A stretch of DNA of 64,000 nucleotides from Paramecium sonneborni. Lineage: Eukaryota; Ciliophora; Oligohymenophorea; Peniculida; Parameciidae. How positions within the stretch are numbered: position 1 is the first letter of the stretch; each line of letters starts with the position of its first letter. Position numbers and translations under genes: made by a program. A model generated the notes under the pieces. The model had not been told where the DNA came from and searched no databases. It saw only the letters and a list, made by a program, of their open reading frames with translations. Positions 61,586-64,000 of the stretch are shown here, piece after piece. Where the stretch lies: NCBI GenBank assembly GCA_905182985.1, contig CAJJDN010000010.1:703143-767142 (forward strand), read 5' to 3'.

Positions 61586-62239
61586 TCATTATTCATTCTT
61601 TACCTCAATTAAATCTTACATTAGATGCAACTAATTTATTATAAAACAAATATACCATCATGAATAATTATTTTTCTTTAATTTTTATTAATTCTTCTGC
61701 TTATTTATGTTGGATCTTTAATTAATCTATATTTTTTGTTGCAACTTCAATATTTTTAACAACTTTATCAACATTTTCATAACTGCTAATTTATTTTGAT
61801 AAAAATTCATAGTGTTATCTATTAATTTTTATTTATTCTTCAATCTAATAAACCCTTTTTAGATTTTCTATTTCATAATCAGTTTTTTTTATCCCTTCAA
61901 CTAAAAAAATCATCAATACAATTACTTATTGATTTATTTAATTCTTAATTTTATTCTCTATCAAAATTTTATGCTTCAAGTTATCTGACTGCTTTCGCTA
62001 TTTAAAATTCATAAACAGCTATTTCTTTTTAAAATTCAGCAGCTAATTATTGTCTTTTTATTTATTCGATTAATTTACAATTTTTCTTCACTCAATGTTT
62101 CTTATGGTGCTGTAATTTCAATATATTTTTTAAGTATGACTTTTAATTAAGCATCTTTATATATCAATAAATCTTTTATTATTCTTTCTGTTGAATCTGG
62201 ATCTAATTTGTAAGGTGGTTGTAAATCACGATTCATCAT
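61586..62239 (-). CDS. THOC7: THO complex subunit 7 (THOC7)
   Basis: Nuclear mRNA-export/transcription-elongation factor of the THO/TREX complex, about 195 residues. Three tiny introns (25, 19 and 25 nt) restore one frame. Family signs: helical coiled-coil throughout, HYEFLSKQISSYENVDKVV (matching the 'EY..LA..I...P.R.ET' helix), VATKNIDQLK, and a C-terminal KEKQLFMMLHLMQDLIEVKNE corresponding to the family's 'RKKQF..LL..I..L'. Start at the first of two Met codons. Confidence depends on the C-terminal match; other small coiled-coil proteins are possible. Confidence 0.65.
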
Positions 62240-62474
62240 GTATATATAAAAAATAATATATATATATTAAAAATAAAATATTGTTAATGATTATTAAAAA
62301 TTTGATAAACACTATATATTTAGTTATTAAACGAATTGAATTTCATAAAACCATTTTAAATCTTTTTTTGATATCTTTAACTTATTTTCATTAATACTAA
62401 AAATTAATAAAAAGATTATTATGATAAGAAATTTATAAGAATTTATAATTATATTATCAACAAAATTTTATATT

Positions 62475-64000
62475 TCATTTTCCGAAATATGATAAAAATC
62501 CTTTTTTTTTTACTGTTTGATCATCTTCTTTGATAGGACTTAAAGGAGTATTTTAAGAATTTTAATTTTTTTTTTCTTTTTTAGCAATTTAAGTTTCAAG
62601 TTTCTTCAATTTTGCTTAAAAATATTCTTTTTCTGTCAAAATTTAATTGTATAGCATAGTACTTTCTTATGCTAATTTTTCTGCTCTTTTTACTTCTGAT
62701 TTCAAGAAATTAACTTCTTCAGCCCAACTTAATTTAGCTGTAATAAAATGTGTTTCAAGTTTATGAAGTGATTATTTTAATTATTCTTAATCTATTCTTA
62801 AATCTCTTTCTTAAGAATAATCAAGTTTTCCTTTTCTTAAATTTTAGATTTCTAATAACTAAGCTTTTATTTCTTATTATAAAACTCCTACTAAATGCTC
62901 ATAATTTTCTATTTCTTCTGCTAATTATCTAATAGAATAATAATAATATATACTCATTTTAATGTTTAAATGAATGTAATTCTAATTTTAACTATTCAAT
63001 TTCTTAATATCTTCTTTTTGTATTCATACTTTAATTAGAGATTCTAGAGGATGCAAACATTTACACTTAACCATTTTTTGATTAAGGTGTTTATGGAATT
63101 TATTAATGGAAACTATCCTCACTTTATTAAGTATTATGAGGTTTTTCAATAGATATTTCTTCTGTTAACAGTTCACTTAGTAAATTTCCTCCCTATCCTT
63201 ATTCTTCTTATAAGGAAGGTTATCGTTCACTTGGTGAATGAATTTTCTACATTTATAATTATTCTTCATAATAAAACTTTGTATCTTGCAATTATTATTC
63301 TAAATGATTAATTTATTATTCTAAATCATCTATTTATTATTAACAATTATTATTATATTATCTAAGTTCATCCATATCTTAAATTTATTTTCTTAAATTA
63401 TTTTCCAATTTAACATTTAATTTAACTTATTCATCTCTTTATTTTTAGAGTATTGTTTTTTCTCTTTATATATTCGTATGTTATTTAAATGTATCCTCAC
63501 ATTTTCTATCACTTTTTAATACTTATTATAACGCTTATGATAACTTTTTTTAGATTTCAACATGTCTACTTTCATAAAAACTAACTTCTTTATATTTCTC
63601 ATCTTTCACTTATTATAATAGTTTTTCTTAATTTACTAATAATTTATCTTAATTCTTTATTTTTTCTTCATAAAGATTTATTTAATGAAGTAAATCTTAC
63701 TCTACTGATTTTGATTCATTTATTTAATGACTTATGCTATCTAATACTCGCTCTGTTATTTCATGTTCTTATCTCATTATTCTTTCATCAAAATGTAACT
63801 AATCTTATTCTATTTTCTAATTTAATTCCTATACTAATTATTTTAAATTTTAAATTTTTATATCCTTTTCATCTTCAATCTCAGATATATGTATTTAATT
63901 TTAATTAATCTCTATAATTTATGTTGAACATTCAAGTTAACTTTTAAGATCTTAAATAACTTTTTCTTTTTCAACAATTAATGCAATTGCTGTTTCCTCC
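62475..64000 (-). CDS. Coiled-coil protein, 5' end outside window
   Basis: Open to the right edge with no start seen; about 500 residues visible. Long coiled coil (QQINHLEQQLQDTKFYYEEQ, EEIENYEHLVGVLQQEIKA), a Gln/Ser-rich break with phospho-like sites (QTPQSKNGQ), another coiled coil, and a Lys-rich end KKKGFLSYFGK. One 22-nt intron (GTATATATTA...TATTAG, about 62933-62954). Basal-body, cilium or vesicle-tether type by appearance. Confidence 0.75.

Overview
The window looks like somatic (macronuclear) DNA of a ciliate, most probably a Paramecium species. Long reading frames stay open only if TAA and TAG are read as glutamine and TGA is the sole stop. Introns are tiny (about 20-35 nt, GT...AG, mostly ending TAG). 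The DNA is very AT-rich and genes are packed with gaps that are often under 100 nt. Frames under the standard code are therefore badly fragmented; the gene models here were read by eye with the ciliate code and by removing tiny introns. Exon edges are approximate where stated.

Left third (1-24 kb): an EF-hand protein; a protein with a C-terminal membrane anchor; an RNA polymerase I A43-like subunit; a SART3/Prp24-like U4/U6 recycling factor; a Sen1/senataxin helicase; a polyglutamine membrane protein divergent from an Aurora-like kinase; ribosomal protein eS28; a Notum/pectinacetylesterase-family protein with a frameshift; a two-SANT Myb protein; a multi-pass membrane protein; and a three-repeat MYB factor. 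Several genes are uncharacterised, and one stretch (11.76-12.84 kb) looks degenerate.

Middle (24-46 kb): a large unknown protein, a cyclic-nucleotide-binding protein, a pepsin-type protease, a Qc-SNARE, N-myristoyltransferase, a small protein with an MGNEC myristoylation-type N-terminus, an exosome RNase PH-like subunit, a coiled-coil protein, and a very large cysteine-repeat membrane protein (about 2,150 residues).

Right third (46-64 kb): a PP2C phosphatase, coiled-coil proteins, an LRR/coiled-coil/EF-hand protein, a MORN protein (MGNRC N-terminus), a Rab2-like GTPase carrying two apparent frameshifts, CCDC96/CFAP184 (a ciliary protein), a large protein ending in an alpha/beta-hydrolase-like domain, THOC7, and a coiled-coil gene running off the right edge.

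Three perfect-looking tandem duplications (1,420, 1,214 and 1,169 bp), each with a single N exactly between the copies, are best explained as unmerged contig overlaps. They create false partial or duplicate genes and, in CCDC96, a false in-frame internal repeat. I saw no tRNA, rRNA, CRISPR array or transposon. There is no operon logic: these are individually transcribed eukaryotic genes, grouped loosely into RNA processing, vesicle traffic/lipidation, and cilium or cortex structure.
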